DNA of 30,347 nucleotides from Ettlia oleoabundans (Eukaryota > Chlorophyta > Chlorophyceae > Chlamydomonadales): assembly GCA_019693395.1 (NCBI GenBank), contig JAAMXP010001005.1, forward strand, positions 1 through 30,347. The letters run 5' to 3'. Shown piece after piece: positions 8,404-19,454 of this stretch. The number at the start of each line of letters is the position of its first letter. Position 1 is the first letter of the stretch. The position numbers and the translations under genes were made by a program. The notes beneath the pieces were generated by a model, which saw only the letters and a program-made list of their open reading frames with translations, ran no database searches and was not told the DNA's origin.

Positions 8404-11270
8404 ATGCAAGGCTTGGACACTCGACAGGCTCTGGGTTGCCTCTTGGTCTGCCTGACCCTTGGTAGCGGTGTTGTTGGGCAAAAAGATTGCTACGGTGCAG
8501 TGGTGAGGTTGGAAGAATTGTTGGGTGCCTGAGGAAGAACCCCGATCTCTCAATTGCTAAGCAGTCGGTCACTGGTTGCAGGTCGAGGTGTCACTGTCGG
8601 CAGACGATGGCTTGATAGATGCCTTCTACGGCTACCCTGGGCCCTTTGGTCAGCTGCTCAACGACACAGCCACGCCGCCCTTCTCCCTGGCCCTGGCCGA
8701 CCCGTTCACCGCTTGTGGCGGCAGTGTGGCTGAGGCACCTGGGACTGGAGCTGCCGCATTAGTGGCTCGTGGAAACTGCAGCTTCACGGAAAAGGCATGG
8801 GCACTGCAACGGGCTGGATATGGTGCCATGCTGCTGTTCAACAACGAGGAAGGTGCGTGGCATGGGCGCAGCATCTTGTTGCGGGTGACAAGGCTTTATT
8901 ATTGTTGCCAAGTGGTGTACTGACGTGCAGGCCAACAGCCATAGGGCCTGATCTGCCAGCCAGTGCAGATAGCACCAGCAACAGATGTCATCGACCACAC
9001 TGCATGCAACATTCAGCCAGCAGTCCACCCTAACGCATTCGTTTCGTCGGATTTGCCGTTCCTCCTAAATCGTGTGCCCTCGTGTGGCCCTGCATGCACC
9101 TGCAGAGTGCGTGCTGATGTCGGCCAACCGCACCGAGGCACATGGTCTGACCCTTGCAGTTGTCAGTCTGACGCAGGAGGCCGGGCAGCTGCTGCAGCAG
9201 CTGCTTGCGGCTCACGCTGGTAACCAGCTCAGTGTGGTGTTGCGCATGCCTGCTGAGGGTGCTGTGGACTGGTCCTCGCTGGCACTCTGGCTCATAGCCA
9301 CCGGCACAGTGATTGTGGGGGGCCTGTGGGCAGGACATTGCCACACGGTGGGCACAGGTCGGGAGTCTTCCACGCCCACAGCACGCAAAGCGCAGGGCGC
9401 CGGCGACGTGCCCAGCGTCACCATCAGCAGCAAAGCGGCGGTGGGCTTTGTGGTGCTGGCATCCGGCATGCTGCTGGTCCTCTTCTTCTTCCTGGACAAG
9501 TGGCTGGCCTATGTGCTGGTGCGTGGCTGGAATGAGCTGGTGCATTCCTTGCGTTTGGTTTAGCAGATGGCAGTAGTGGGAACTGGTTGGGTTACGTGCT
9601 GTGGGAGTGCCTTTGCGTCTGGGTCAAAATAAGGCATCACAACCGGTGTTGCCTGGCTGTGCGGGGGTACTCAGGTGTGCCAGGGCTGCCTCAATTCTGT
9701 CTGGGAGTCGTCACCTGACCCTATCTTTACTGCTGCCTGCTGCACGGCCCCCCCCCTCCTTACCAATCTAAATGTATGACGAGTGCGGTGTGCAGGTCAC
9801 GTTGTTTGCGCTGGGCGCGTGGCAAGCATGTGGCATGATAGCCTACGCGCTGCTGCAGCACTTTAGCTCAGCGCAGTTGCGCAGCACCTACGTGCGGCTG
9901 CCGACAGTGGGGATTGTGCCGCTGTCTGCTGTGATTGCCGCTGCTCTGGCAGGCGGCTTGTGCATCACGTGGGCTGTGTGGCACAACGCAGTTTGGAGCT
10001 GGCCGCTTCAGGTGAGGAAAGGAACAACAACGCAGCAAGTCGTGCAAGCAAAGCGAGCCGTGACGGCAAGCAAGCGTTGCACACAGTTTGCTGCGTTTTC
10101 CCTTGAGTTGGTTGCTGGTTGCTGTGTGGCTTGCAGCCTCTCCCTGCCATCTATGCTCCACTGTCCGCCTCCCTCTCAGTATTGTTTGTAACTTACTTGT
10201 TTGCCTATTGTTCTCCCATGCTTCTTTTTTCCCTGTAGGACATCATGGGCGTCTGCTTCATGCTGGTCATCCTGCGCCAGTTCTCCCTCCCCAACCTCGA
10301 AGTCGCCTCCATCCTGCTCTGCCTCGCCTTTGTTTATGGTAAGCTTACCAGATTGCTTGGTGTGTAACTTGTTTGCCTGCGTGGTTGGGCGGAGCCAACT
10401 CTACACTTGGTGGCAGGCGTGTCGCACAAGAGAGATTGCCGAGAAAAGTCCCTCCGAGAAGATTCCTGCTCTGCGACAGCCAGGTGCACACACCATACCA
10501 AAATTCTGACGCATGTTTTGTTTCCTTCTTTGCAATTTTGCAGATGTTTGGTGGGTGTTTCTGCAGCCCATGGTTACTGGCGGGGCATCGGTGATGGTGG
10601 AGGTGGCCACCGGGGGCACAAGCCATGAGCAGCTGCCAATGGTTCTGCGTGTGCCGCATAATGTGCTTGGGACCAACCCCGCGTTTGCTCTGCTAGGACT
10701 AGGTGAGTGAGGCGGGTTGGATGTGGTCTGGCAGCGGGCCTTGGTTGGTGGCTGCAGCTTGCTGGGGCCGGTCTCTGTGTGTAACACAGAGGCAGCCTTT
10801 CCCTGCTGCTGTGGTCGCAGATGGTGCAGCTGCTGACTTACTGCTTGTCTTGCCCTGACTGCCTTCCTGTGTATCCGCCTGATCCTGCAGGTGATGTGGT
10901 GCTGCCGGGCCTGCTGGCAGTCTTTTGCCGCCGCTTTGATCTCACGCACCGCCTCAGCTTGGCACGCTCTTATTTCCCCCCATGCGTGGTGGGCTACGGA
11001 GCCGGCCTTCTGGTCACCTACTGCGCCTTGTGGTTCAGCTGGTTTGGAGATGAAGGGCAGCCAGCCCTGCTCTATTTGGTGCCTGGCACGCTGGGCATGG
11101 TCAGCTTGCTGGCATTGAGCCGAGGTCAGTTTGCAGCGCTGTGGGGCAACGACTTTGAGCTAGGCGGCAGCTCTGGTAGCCCTGCACGTGGCGATGCAGA
11201 GGCAAGGGAGGCGGCAGAACGGCTGGAGGCTGGGTTGGAGCATCTGCTGCCTGCTGGCGAGCAGCGGTAG
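8404..11270 (+). CDS. SPPL: Signal peptide peptidase-like intramembrane aspartyl protease with PA domain
   Basis: This is a GxGD-type intramembrane protease that cuts type II membrane proteins in the endomembrane system. Seven exons, 8404-8502, 8582-8852, 9106-9518, 9796-10011, 10239-10338, 10544-10702 and 10891-11270, sum to 1638 nt (545 aa plus stop), normal for plant SPPLs. Residues 1 to about 25 form a signal peptide with core ALGCLLVCLTLGSGVVG. A protease-associated domain follows, including ARGNCSFTEKAWALQRAGYG. Multiple membrane helices come next. Catalytic motifs are YD (Tyr366-Asp367, in YDVWWVFLQP), GLGD (Asp421) and QPALLY (PAL at 477-479). Introns 5 and 6 each split the codon at or beside a catalytic Asp, yet phases rejoin exactly. 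The YD motif reads YDVWW where most relatives have YDxFW. The start was chosen because only this ATG gives a signal peptide in phase with exon 2. Confidence 0.94.
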
Positions 11271-12055
11271 CCATTCTACCACGTTGTCTACTATCTGCAA
11301 CCATGAGAGATTCATGTGTGTACACTCAGCCAGCTGCTGGCATCTGTAGTAAACTCGTTTGTGTGTGCCGCCACTTCTTGACATTTGTTGTTGTTCAGTT
11401 AGGGCTGTGACAGCATGCTTGGATTCCCCTTCTCTGTCGTGCTGTCTTGCAATCTTTCTTGCCCATTTGTCACGCTGCTCCAGTCCAAGACGCTACTTTT
11501 GCCCTGGATATCTTACAATTTTTTGTATCAATCTTTCCTTGTTGAGTAGCATCCACTGCAATCAGCTGGTTCAGTTCATGAAGACGCCAGGAGGGTAGCA
11601 GTACATTGCACACACATTCCGTTGCATGACATGTCATGGTTGTCCAGATGTTCTGGGGTTGTAGTGGTAGCAGCATGTGCCTGGTGTCACGTAAGTCAGC
11701 TTTCTAGCAGGCCACCTTAGACAGTAGTATCAGAAACAAAGCAAGCAGTGACACAATAGGGAGCTAGGCGACATGTCATGATATCACTCATATGTTTCAG
11801 CCTGCAACAATGCGGCATCGTGCTGGCATTGCTGCAACTGGTACATGCTCGCCTTGCCGCAGCTCTTGCACGCTCCTGCCTGAAGCCTGCCCCTTGCTTG
11901 AACTCTGGCTCCGCAGTAAGCAACTTCTGCCTCGCCATTGCAGCTGACGCGTTGGGTCACCGTTTTTCAACACACTGTGTTGTCACCATCACAGCTGCCA
12001 TCACCATTGCCGTCATCAACACGACATCGTGACCACATTCAGCAACATGCCTTGC
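11271..12055. other. Convergent 3' region, no gene seen
   Basis: These 785 bases lie between the stops of the SPP-like gene (+) and the SOS1-like gene (-). No frame resembles a known protein; in particular nothing encodes a cyclic-nucleotide-binding domain that could extend the SOS1-like gene. TTACA at 11513-11517 gives a minus-strand TGTAA about 540 bases after the SOS1-like stop. Confidence 0.6.
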
Positions 12056-15000
12056 TTACTGGCGCCGGTAGCGTACGTGAATGTACTTCATGCGCCGCGC
12101 CGCCATGCCCATCACCTTCTCCACCTCCCGCTGCTCAAGCACGCCTGGCATGGTGCACGATGGGGGGCAGCAGCACATCCAGCATGTTGGCAGATACCAT
12201 GGTCTGGGCTGAGAGGGCTGGTCAGTAGCGTCAAGAGTGCAAAACACCACACTCACTTAATACCAACTAGTGATCAACGCATTTGCAGTGTGTGTGGATG
12301 AATTGCCAGCAACACAGCACAGCACAACGCAACAGCCGGAGTGGGGCTCAAACAGACATGCAGAGGGGTCATTGCGACATGTAAAATTGCATATGCAGTG
12401 TTTGAATGCGTAGGCGAGGGCCACGCACCTGCGGAGAGCAGCTGCTGTAAGAAGTGCTGCTTCTGATCCAGCAGAACCACCGCTGCCTCCACAGTAGCCA
12501 CCTGCGCAGCGAGAAAGGTTCCCGATAAGCGGAGCATGCCGCAGCGCTTGGCACAGGTAGGGTTGGAAATATAACGGGCGCGGCAAGCACTCTGGCAAGT
12601 CTTGTTACATTATGGGCAAAGCAGCGCAGCTGAACCCTTTCATGCACCCAACATACCCGGTCCAGCACCACTGGGTCACCTTGCAAGCAGCATCCGGGTG
12701 CCTCTCTTTGAGGGACTTGAGGTGGGCACACGCCTCCCGCTCCTCAGCCTCACTCTCCGCCAACACCTGTGCTAACGCCGCTGCAATGGCACTGCGCAGC
12801 TGGCAGTCGGCCCCCCTTAGCTGCGCAAAGCTGGCAGAGGGCCCGTTATTGTCGTGGTGCCCATTGCGGCGTGGGGTGTGGATGCGCCTCATCACTTCTG
12901 CCAGTATCTGATACCCATTCTGCTGCCCGGCCCCCGCACCCAGCCAGAAAGGAGTGACTGGCGGCTGCTGCGAGTCACTGCGCTGCTGCTTCGACAGCTG
13001 CCGCTGCCCGCTCTGCAGCCTCCCATCCAACTGGGTGCTGCCGCCACCAGGGCTATCCAAGTCGCTGCTGCCGGCCTCCAGATCCTCCTCTATGGTTTCA
13101 AAAGAATTGAGCTGGGCCCGAGCATAGCGATGGGTCTGGATAAAGGCCACAGTGGAGCCAACCTCCCGACTGGCCGCGGTCTTCAGCAGCGGGCGTACCA
13201 GCGAGCGGCGGCACATGTACAGCAGGCGGGCGCAGCGTCCGGAGGAGAGCCACCTGTGATGACGGGAGAGCAGCGCCAGTAACAACTTGAATGGATGGAG
13301 CAATCACATGTTGATGCAGCAACTTGACGGGTGGGTGAACTTCATTGCCAGGAGGTGGTAACCGCGTGGCCGTGCCACATCCCCCCCCCCATCCTCCCCC
13401 CCCTTGCCCGTCCCAACAAAGAAAAAAATAAAAAATAAAAAGGGAAAAACATTAAGAGAACAAAAACTTAAAACTTTAATGAGGGGGAAAAGCAAATCAC
13501 ACCGCATACACACGTTAGAACACACACACCGCATATTACAAACAGCCAGTGCTTACCTGTCGAGGCGCTCCATCCTGTCTAGCCACGGCATGCCGGCCTT
13601 CAAGTGGCGCCAGTCGCACAGCCCCTCATCCACGTCATCTAAAGCAGCTTCCACGCTTTCCTGCAGTGGCAGATGTTGGTTTCAGTCAGGTTGCACTAAT
13701 TTTGACGGCTGTAAAAGGGCAAAAGGGAGCAAGAAAGAAACCGAGTAGGTTGGCAAGTCAGACCCGCCGCTCTATGCCCGTATTTGCCACCACACAGCAG
13801 ACAGCACAACACGCCACGCGCAAACCACATGCAGCACGCGGCACACACAACGAAACAACACTAGCAGCATGCGCCGCCCCCAGCAGTGCTGCAGGTGCTT
13901 GCCAGGAGCACGGTGAAGACGGCTGCGGGCATGAGCTTGTTGGTGAACATCTGGGTGTAGCCGCTGCGCGCAACTCCCAGCAGCCTGCTGCGGATGTCCC
14001 TCAACTGCTCAGGGAGGAGCAGGCAGGCAGGAAGGCAGGCAGCCAGGTAGGGCAGGCAGGCAAGTCAGCCGGCAACAGCGGGTGAAGCATGCAACCGTGA
14101 GCATGCAAATAGGCTTTGAGGATGATGAACGTTCTTGCGCACAAAAAAAGGCAAGGTTGGCAGCAAGGTAGGCTGCTTGTTCCCATCACATTAAGCTGCG
14201 TTTGCTACTCAGTTCAATGGGAGTTGCACCCACCTGCGCTTGATGGTCCGTATCATCTTCACTCTCATCACCATCGCCATCATAACTGCCTTGGCCCTTG
14301 TGCTGGCTTTCCCCCGGGCCTGCTGGGGGCGGCGCCGTTTCACCCTGCTGCTGCCTTTTCCTCTTGTGGCCACGCCTGCCATTCCTCTCTGGGCGGCGCT
14401 CAACCAATTTGACAATCTTGAGCGAACTCAGCTTTTCCACTTTCCCCCAGTCAGGCTGACCCAGCAGGTCCTGCTGTGGTCCTGCTGTGGTCTCCACAAG
14501 TTCCTCCTCTATTCCAGGCAGGCAGGGAAAAAAGATATGTAGGACTAACCTCCTCCACCAAGGAACGAAAGACAACTGAGAGAATTGCCCTTTCTTGTGT
14601 TTAGAAAGGGGGCTAACAAGGCATGCAGCATGCCCCACTTCGCACCAATCCTCTCCACCTCACCCCACCCCTCCATTGCCCACCTTCCACCTCGCGCCCA
14701 TACTCCTCCACAGCATAGGCAGCGTGGCGCATCGCGTCCTTCTGTACCGCACTGAGCTTCAGGTAGCCCAGCAGGCGCAGCAGCGGCTGTGTGGTGGTGC
14801 CCTGGATCAGCAGCGTCAGCGCCGACTGCAGGCCCATGAAGAAGAAGACCAGGGTGCGGTACTGCAGAGCCCCCAGCTCTGCAGGGTTGGACAGGGGCGG
14901 GATTGGGGTCGGGCCCACAGTCAGCATTGCTGCGTTGCCGGAAGAGAGAGCAGAGAGCAAATTGGTTATCGTGTGCATGGATGAACGGCAGTGTGCGCGC

Positions 15001-18000
15001 TTTAAATATTGGACGTGTTTGTAGCTTGGGCAAGTCCAAGGCTGGCCGAGCGGGCTGCTGCCCAGGGTGCAATGATGCGGTACAGATGCACGGTACCATA
15101 AAGCCAACAGGAACACAAGCAGTACGCGTGGCAGGCAAGTCACATCACCAGGATGCGGGACAATGCCGCTTGGTGCGTGTCACCTGGGGCATTGAGCACG
15201 GAGAGTGCCAGCACCAGGCCCACTGAGCCCCGCAGGCCCGCCCAGGTCAGCACGATGCCGTCACGCCAGCTCAGCCCGTAACCCAGCCTGCAGCAACACA
15301 AGCACTGTTTGCCTCAGACTACCTTGGATGGTGTATAAACTTTGATATAAACTGTTGGGAACAGATCGCTACAGCAATACTCCACATTTATGGTGGTGCA
15401 GCCAAGGGTGGCCCAGCGCGTCGACAGGGGGTGGGTCACAAAGCAAACCTGCTGAGCAGCGGGTAGAAGATCAGCACCATGCTGCCCCGGATGGCCACCA
15501 GCAGCAGCCAGAGCGCCACAGCGTAGCCCCAGTCGCGGGGGGCCAGTATGGAGGGGGAGGCCTGGTAGGTCTCTGCTGCGATGATGGCGCCTGAGAGGAA
15601 GAAGATAAGGGTGTTGGCGGTCCAGTTGGCCCAGTCCCTGCAGAACACACGCATGAGCAAGCAGACCAGGCAGAGCAAGGCAGGACAAATGAAGGCGAGA
15701 CAAGGCGATGCACAGCAACAAACAGAGTCTGGGTGCGAATGGCTTCTGCGGCTGGATGCACAGCTGCCGAAATGCGAGAGGGGCACTGGAACGGGAACGC
15801 AAGATCGCAGGACGGGCCGAAAGGGCAACGACGGCGTGGCCCCCGGGGGAGGGGTGCGTCGCAATCAAAAGTGGCAACCAGGTGTCTGGCACACCAGCTT
15901 GCCATTACACTCCTGTCACAACATTCTACCACACCCACCAAAAGAAAAATACGTTGGGTGCAGCCCTGTGGCTGATGCGATGCTGGCCGACAGCGCACAT
16001 GAAGAGGCCGCAAAAAACGAGGGCAAGGATGCCTGAGGTATTGAGCACCTGCGCCAGCAGCAGCCGCACAGGAGACAGCGGCAGCGGATGAGGCTGGTGT
16101 GGTATATGCACGCATTTAGATACATGCATCAAGTGTGGAGGAGAATGAGCCATGTACTGTCCCAAGAAAGCAATGCCCCGGTACACCCTCTCAATAATGA
16201 CCGGCCATGCCCACTGCGCAAACGGGAGTCGCAGAGCTCGTCTTACCTCATCTGAGAGGAGGAAGAGCGAGTAGCTGGTGACCACCATCAGCCACGTTTC
16301 TCCCACAGAATCTTCAAACAACAGGGTCAGCCAGGCGGTGCAGCTCAGCCCAAAGGCAAGACCCAGGCCTGCACCCCCAAACACTGCCTGCACAGAGTGG
16401 CCGGTGGTGGGGTGGGGNNNNNNNNNNNAAGCTTCGCACCACAAAATCATCAAACAAGCACGACGTCGCCACCGAAGTCCGTTGCACCGATTAGCATGGC
16501 ATACACGGCAAGATTGGCACAGAGACAGACGCCAAACATTTTTTTGTCAGGCAGCCATTGTTGCAGGCAGCATGGTTTGCCTGAAATGTGAAGCCCACCA
16601 CGCCGCCGGCGGTGGGGTTGTCACCTGCTTGCCACTTCTGCACCCGCATTGTGCAGGCAGGCAAACAATTGGTATGTCAGCCACAGTTGCAACACGCTTT
16701 TCCAGCTCAGTAAATCCACCAGCGCAAATGAGGGAGGCAGCCTCAGCTTGGGAGGCAGAGAGGCACGGGAGCATGGTGCCTGCGCTATTCTAGGGTGCTG
16801 GTCAAATGGCGGCGGTAGGCGCTGCAGGCAGCTGGGTTCCGGCCGCGGATCGCTGGAGTGGCTTGTAGGAGGGAGGCATGTGCAGTCCATCCGGCGGTTG
16901 CATGGCCACAGTGGCAACGACCGCTTCGCGCTAGCACAGCTCACCTTCCCTGCCAAAATATCATGCTTGACAAGGGCACTGCTAAGTCTGTGCCCGGCTG
17001 AACCATTGCACGTCACCTGAGTGCCACCTAAATGCCATCACAAAGGGGTGGGCCATCACAAAGGGGACTCACCCTGAATATCTCATACAGCACGAAGGCC
17101 ACTCCATCATTAAGCAAGCTCTCTCCCTCTATGACGGTGCCCAGGGTGGCCGAGGCGCTCACAGACTTTATAACGGCCACCACAGCGATTGGGTCAATGG
17201 CGCTCACAATTGCGCCGAACAGGCTCGCCTCGCTCCAGGACCAGCCGTAGGGCAGCACCCACCTGATGCGGAGGGGTGACGTGTGAAAAAAAGTAAGGTC
17301 TAGCGGAGGCGCAGGTGGGCACACAGCGTTGCTGCCGGGTGGGTGGGTAATGCCTGGGCTGTGCGTGTCGCAACCTTTTTGTGTCTAGGCAGAATGTGGG
17401 CAGACAGAGTGTTTAGGGATGCAGAAAGAGGTTGCCCACACCCACACACCCTCACTGTGCATGAATCGAGCCAATGCATGCATGCACATGCATCCATCCC
17501 TTCCCTCCCCTGCAGCTGCCACACCTGGCGACAAATGTGATGAGGGCCGCATTATACAAGGTGCCTGGAATGGCCAGCAGCAGCACGTCGGTCCACAGCC
17601 GCTTCACCTTGTGCCATTCCATGCTGAGGGCGCTCTCAAACACAAGCACCGGCAGGAATACCTGCATTTGGAGATGAATAGATGTGAGGATGGGTGGGTG
17701 GGTCGGGGGTTATTTTCCGGGTTAAGGAATAAAGAGGCGTTGGACTCCCTTCGAATCCGTGCTCCCTTGCCCTTCCCCGTGTTGTCCCCAACTCAGCTTG
17801 TAATTACTTATGTAGCGCAAACCTTGGATTGCCTAGCACATACGTCCTCGCACACCCACCGCAAAAATGAGGTCCGGAGAAATGTTCTCCCAGGCCGCTA
17901 TGCCCTCGGATATGTGGTTGACATGTGCACCGCCGTTGTTTGCCAACCCCACAAGCGCGCCCCATACAAACATCAGACCTGCCAAGGATGGGGATTGGGG

Positions 18001-18373
18001 AGCACCGGTGTGCCGGTTCGGTGGCTGGCAAGTGGGTGCCAGAGTGCCTGCCTCTCTTTGCAAGCATCTCAAAGGGGTAGGATGTTGCTTCAAAAGAGGA
18101 ATTGAGAAACTTCCTATACCAATGATATCCCGTCTGAATAACATTTCGCTGCAGCTGCGAACTTCTGAACATACAGATCGCAGCAAGCACTACTGCAGGC
18201 GTCGCCTGTTCACCTGTGAATGGCACCGGTAGTGCAGGCAGGCGGCGCGGCCAGGCGCCCGTGACGGTGCGCGTCAGGAGGCCAATGAGCATGGCCACCA
18301 CAATAAAGTAGATTGGCTGCGGCGCATGGTACTGCACAGGCTGCTCCTGCCCTCCTCCTGGCGAGTCCGCCAT
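12056..18373 (-). CDS. SOS1: SOS1/NHX7-type plasma-membrane Na+/H+ antiporter with short C-terminus
   Basis: A CPA1 exchanger that would export Na+ for H+. Sixteen exons, 5' to 3': 18214-18373, 17860-17978, 17525-17661, 17073-17262, 16581-16637, 16247-16387, 15939-16048, 15449-15637, 15184-15287, 14684-14878, 14234-14508, 13903-14004, 13557-13660, 12680-13253, 12429-12501, 12056-12144. They sum to 2619 nt (872 aa). Transport-domain landmarks: LPVLVFESALSMEWHKVKR, ASLFGAIVSAIDPIAVVAVI with IDP at 161-163, GESLLNDGVAFVLYEIF, ANTLIFFLSGAIIA, GLRGSVGLVLALSVL and GTTTQPLLRLLGYLKLS. SOS1-type cytosolic helices follow: ESVEAALDDVDEGL, then ALAQVLAESEAEEREA. Two introns need GC donors (CAG|GCAAAC after 16581; CTG|GCAAGC after 13903). 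The protein ends in VRYRRQ where land-plant SOS1 continues into a cyclic-nucleotide-binding domain. The 14878 acceptor has an in-frame alternative about 60 bases upstream. Confidence 0.9.
13381..13480. repeat. C-runs followed by A-rich low-complexity tract
   Basis: C10 (13381-13390), another C8 run nearby, then about 60 bases dominated by A. It sits in the SOS1-like intron 13254-13556, so on the sense strand it reads as T-rich then G-rich. It resembles the tract at 5703-5736. Confidence 0.8.
16418..16428. other. Assembly gap (11 N)
   Basis: Eleven Ns lie in the SOS1-like intron 16388-16580. Both flanking exons join in phase and align with SOS1, so the gap does not appear to remove coding sequence. 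The true length is unknown. Confidence 0.97.
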
Positions 18374-19454
18374 GGCTGGCTGGCTGGCTTGGTTGGTCCA
18401 AGGTTAAGCTCTGCGCCACAGGGAAAGAACAATCCGCGGCGGGGACGCTTCTTTGCTAGCTGTTTCGCGGCATCTTAGTAGCTAGGTTGACCTATGTTGC
18501 TGCCCAACAGGTGTGTATGTCCAAACTTTAGACGGCAGACAGCAACTAGAACAAGCTTGCTGGCACCCAGGCCCCAACTAGCTACCAGCTCCTTTCCTAA
18601 GCGCCCTCTGCAGGCTGCTTGAGCCAGCTGCTCCGTTTGCAGCCGCCTGGACCGCTGTGGGCTGTCCATTGGTTCTCCTCTTGTCATGAAAGGGTTGAAA
18701 AAACAATATTGAAATTAACAAGGGCACAAAGCAGCAACCAGGCCACCTTTAGGGCACGGTTGCAACATACCTGGTGTGCGCCTAGGGGGCTTGAGACGGC
18801 GTTAGAGCTGGGAAAAGCTGCCCTATGGAAGGGGAGGTTATTGTTAGCAACATAATCGATTATTGAAACAAACCCGGCGTGTAATGCAGCCAGTGCAACA
18901 ATGCGGCATAGCTTTCACGTGCTCCAATTGGCGGGCAACGGGCACAGGCATATATCAGGCGCTGGCTGCGGAGCAAAATGCGGCGTGGCAGGCAGGTCAA
19001 GGGTCCATGGCGTGGCTATGCCTGTTCCCTAACCGATGTGGGCATTAGCACTAGCAGACAGAGGCCTGGTTGTTTGCCCGCTGGTGGTGCAGCTCCTGCC
19101 TCACATGCCAGTCACCTTTAGCGCTCGGCGCAACTTGATATGCAACCCAATCACGATGGAAGCCACTCTGCAACGACTGTTGGATCGCCTTTGCGGGGTT
19201 CTGGCCAGCCAGCTCCGAAGGGCCGGCTTCCAAGGCGCTGCGATATGCAAAGGAGTTGTATGCAGTCGCTATCACTGAATGCGAACATATAAACACCTGC
19301 AGCGCGACCGCGGCTCCTCAGGTTTGTAGGACCGCCCAGCCTGGCCGCGGCGTGTGGCGCGCCGCCTGCTCCACAGGTTGTTCACATCAGCCCCTGAATG
19401 GCTAGAATTGTTGTTTGGTGCGCTATAAAACGTGCAAACACACATCATAGCAGA
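18374..19454. promoter_or_regulatory. Divergent intergenic region, SOS1-like / MYND gene
   Basis: About 1.1 kb separates the SOS1-like start from the first plausible MYND exon. No frame is clearly coding. One open stretch starting at ATG 19156 (MEATLQRLLDRLCG) is helix-like and could be an extra 5' exon of the MYND gene, but I found no convincing donor for it. Confidence 0.4.

Noticed and set aside
12605..13303. Long antisense and alternate-frame ORFs over exons, for example on the plus strand at 12854-13282
   Set aside because: They are frame shadows of conserved exons of the SOS1-like gene and have no family features.
16429..16460. TTGATGA box C-like motif beside the N gap
   Set aside because: The first base does not fit RTGATGA, and no D box or stem is visible on the readable side.
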